Source of the DNA: an uncultured Bacteroides sp.
GTDB taxonomy: Bacteria > Bacteroidota > Bacteroidia > Bacteroidales > Bacteroidaceae
DNA length: 64,000 bases
Assembly: GCF_958445495.1 (NCBI RefSeq)
Contig: NZ_CAUCSQ010000005.1
Location: 62,001-126,000, forward strand
Reading direction: 5' to 3'
This document shows, in pieces, positions 62,254 through 64,000 of this stretch; the first letter of the stretch is position 1, and the number at the start of each line of letters is the position of its first letter. A model generated the notes under the pieces. It saw only the letters and a program-made list of their open reading frames with translations, was not told where the DNA came from and did no database searches. The position numbers were made by a program, and so were the translations under genes.

Positions 62254-63176
62254 TTTCGTAACAGTTTATCTAAACAGAAACGGGCAAGTATCAGGCATTT
62301 GTCTTTAAAAGAGAGCAGCTCGCATTCTCTGATGTAATGGATTTTATAGAACGGCAGATGCTTTATTGCCAGATGGTAATAATCGTATTTGCATTTGGCA
62401 TATAGTTTCGGAGCAGACGCATACCCATGGTAATATAACCCGAACCTGTCTTGGGGAGGGGGATAGTTCAACCGAAGCAAGTATGAGAAGAGCATCGTAT
62501 TTGCTCTGATTTTCTCTTTATAATATTTTTTGTTACCAGATAAATGGATGGGTGAGATACGGAATGAGAATAAGATTTCCTGAGTATTGGCTACTCCATT
62601 CCAAGATAACATGACGCAGGACGCCGTATCAGAACCATACCCATAAGGATAATCAATGAAACGTTTTTCTTTCAAGACCGATGACTTGAACATAAAATTG
62701 CCGATGCAGGTGAAGGAAGTGCCAGTCACCCAGTAATAAAAGTATTCATACCTGTCGGTCAATTCCGGTAACAGGGAGTCTACTCCCAAAATAGCATTGT
62801 CCGTATCGATTTGCTCCACCCGCGCCCTAATCAGGTTTACCTGCGGATATTTCACAGCCAGGTCTACACACGACCGGAGAAAGTCGGGAAAATACAAATC
62901 ATCATCCGCCGCTAACACGAGATATTCTCCTTCTGCCAAGTCTATGCAACGGTTCCATTGCGCAACAAGACTTTTTCTCCCGATATTTTCCGGATTCGTG
63001 TAATACCTGATTCGCTCATCGGAATAGGACAAAACAATCTCATCCAGATTCTCAGGAGAGGCGTCGTTAACTATAATCAACTCAAAATTCGTATATGACT
63101 GGGCTAGAATACTATCAATGGCTTGCCTCAGAAAGGCTGCCTTATAGGCAGGTAATACGAAGGAAACAAATAGCAT
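62250..63176 (-). CDS. Glycosyltransferase family 2
   Basis: 308 residues. GT-A N-terminus VSFVLPAYKAAFLRQAIDSILAQSYTNFELIIVNDASPE and DxD-type motif in LVLAADDDLYFPDFLRS. The C-terminal 60 residues are basic and hydrophobic, perhaps a membrane-associating part. Coupled with the GT8 gene. Confidence 0.92.
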   Translation of the reverse strand: MLFVSFVLPAYKAAFLRQAIDSILAQSYTNFELIIVNDASPENLDEIVLSYSDERIRYYTNPENIGRKSLVAQWNRCIDLAEGEYLVLAADDDLYFPDFLRSCVDLAVKYPQVNLIRARVEQIDTDNAILGVDSLLPELTDRYEYFYYWVTGTSFTCIGNFMFKSSVLKEKRFIDYPYGYGSDTASCVMLSWNGVANTQEILFSFRISPIHLSGNKKYYKEKIRANTMLFSYLLRLNYPPPQDRFGLYYHGYASAPKLYAKCKYDYYHLAIKHLPFYKIHYIRECELLSFKDKCLILARFCLDKLLRK

Positions 63177-63197
63177 ATATTTTTTTATTTAAGTAAA

Positions 63198-63728
63198 TCA
63201 ACTGATTATCTTGGCGGGTATCCCCACAACTGTGGCACCTGGAAGCGGTACGGATCTTGTCACTACCGCCCCGGCGCCGATTTTAACTCCGTCAGCGATG
63301 GTGATTCCACCCAAAATTTGGGCATTTTGCCCTATATCCACATTGTCGCCTATGACAGGGGAGTCGTCCGGAAAAGTTCCCTTGCTACCGATGCAACAAT
63401 TACCGTGTATCGTGCAATTCTTACCGATACGAGCTTTGGGATTCACGATGACGGAGCCATAATGATAAATTTTCAATCCCGTACCGAAACAACCGGCATG
63501 TATGAAGAAACCTATACGGGCTCCTAACATGTTTTTCTTCCGGAAGAAATAATATTTTAAAAATTTGTTCTTTTTATGGCTCGAATAATATTCTTCTTTC
63601 CGAAGTGTCTGTACGTATTTCCGAATCCAGTACTGTTCCGGTTTCAGAAGCCAGTCCAAGACAGAGTGTCTAGAAAAGAGGGGATAGTAATCTATCCGGT
63701 CTGAACGGATGTAGCTTTTCAAATTCAT
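63198..63728 (-). CDS. Serine-O-acetyltransferase-like hexapeptide acyltransferase
   Basis: 176 residues. The C-terminal half is a left-handed beta helix of hexapeptide repeats (IVNPKARIGKNCTIHGNCCIGSK, VDIGQNAQILGGITIADGVKIGAGAVVTRSV). The N-terminal part is helical and basic. CysE-like enzymes in polysaccharide loci add O-acetyl groups to sugars; the acceptor is not known. Overlaps the next gene upstream by 4 bp. Confidence 0.9.
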   Translation of the reverse strand: MNLKSYIRSDRIDYYPLFSRHSVLDWLLKPEQYWIRKYVQTLRKEEYYSSHKKNKFLKYYFFRKKNMLGARIGFFIHAGCFGTGLKIYHYGSVIVNPKARIGKNCTIHGNCCIGSKGTFPDDSPVIGDNVDIGQNAQILGGITIADGVKIGAGAVVTRSVPLPGATVVGIPAKIIS

Positions 63729-64000
63729 GTGCGAAAAGTTCTTTTCAGTTTGTATTTCATTTTTTTCATTTTTATCCAGATCTCAACAAGCAGGAACAAG
63801 TTCCGGGAAACCAAATAGCCTACGACTTTATACCGAACGGGAAGACCTGGGGTCGAGAAGATGCATTTATTGCTTTCCGGAAAAGTCTGTCTCCACATCT
63901 GCAAATCAGCAATATCCGCTGATTTCAACAATTCCCTTTTGGCTATCGAACCGAACAACCGGAGCTTCCGAGGGCTTATCCGGTGGATATTGTGAAGAGA
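63725..64000 (-). CDS. C-terminal end of a probable glycosyltransferase (partial, runs off right edge)
   Basis: 91 residues to the stop, in frame to the window's right edge with no start needed; the sequence continues upstream outside the window. It reads ISPRKLRLFGSIAKRELLKSADIADLQMW, then RQTFPESNKCIFSTPGLPVRYKVVGYLVSRNLF and a basic tail. The Leu/Arg-rich end looks like the C-terminal membrane-associating part of GT2 enzymes. Coupled to the acyltransferase by a 4-bp overlap. The apparent internal start at 63958 is a TTG and is not used. Confidence 0.55.
   Translation of the reverse strand, partial: SLHNIHRISPRKLRLFGSIAKRELLKSADIADLQMWRQTFPESNKCIFSTPGLPVRYKVVGYLVSRNLFLLVEIWIKMKKMKYKLKRTFRT

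Noticed and set aside
1..64000. tRNA and rRNA genes
   Set aside because: No cloverleaf-like or rRNA-like sequence recognised by eye; a program scan was not possible.

Overview
The window is chromosomal DNA of a Bacteroides-type organism (Bacteroidales). Three things point there: a nuo cluster with fused nuoCD and no nuoE/F/G; TAnnTTTG-type promoter boxes with almost no Shine-Dalgarno sequences; and the gene content (fimbrillin/FISUMP lipoproteins, OmpA-family porins, a GH2 beta-galactosidase, MeaB, DUF1573 and UPF-style exopolysaccharide genes). I did not identify the species.

Layout. 1-273 is the end of an unrecognised gene. 390-10815 is the respiratory complex I operon nuoA-B-CD-H-I-J-K-L-M-N, interrupted between nuoK and nuoL by a 22-bp degenerate tandem array. 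11124-16647 holds, on the minus strand, a multi-PAS/GAF histidine kinase, an AraC regulator and an MscS channel; an 11-bp minisatellite of about 25 copies lies between kinase and AraC gene. 16707-18619 is a two-gene ATPase plus DUF4435 (TOPRIM-like) module that resembles the PARIS anti-phage pair. 18783-19700 is an EamA exporter, followed by a hairpin- and repeat-rich spacer. 20311-32799 carries beta-galactosidase, MeaB, a DUF1573 protein and a thioester-less alpha-2-macroglobulin.

The most striking part is 33-44 kb. A tyrosine recombinase, a promoter and the 5' part of an ompA-like gene (about 35257-37317) lie between two perfect 101-bp inverted repeats. On each side of this segment is an alternative ompA 3' end, followed by an acidic peptide of about 60 residues and a fimbrillin-like lipoprotein. 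Inversion would fuse the same promoter and OmpA N-terminus in frame to either the right-hand operon (FISUMP lipoprotein) or the left-hand, presently silent, one. I propose this as a phase-variable surface-protein switch that carries its own recombinase. Four promoters in this region share an element of about 60 bp with a fixed 22-nt internal spacing. Two paralogous structured RNAs with their own terminators are also present (about 32.9-33.2 kb and 42.1-42.4 kb).

From 44933 to the right edge is one long minus-strand exopolysaccharide operon. It contains CpsB-type phosphatase, Wzc tyrosine kinase, Wza exporter, ten or more glycosyltransferase/acyltransferase genes and a Wzy-like polymerase. Inserted in it is a translationally coupled cassette (SipW-like peptidase, PqqD-like RRE protein, nucleotidyltransferase-like protein, ABC exporter, HPr-kinase-like protein) that looks like RiPP tailoring and export machinery without a visible precursor. 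The operon's promoter lies beyond the window.

A theme running through the window is intergenic, sequence-unrelated degenerate tandem arrays with periods of about 11 or 21-24 bp. All reading is by eye; no alignment, HMM or folding program was run.
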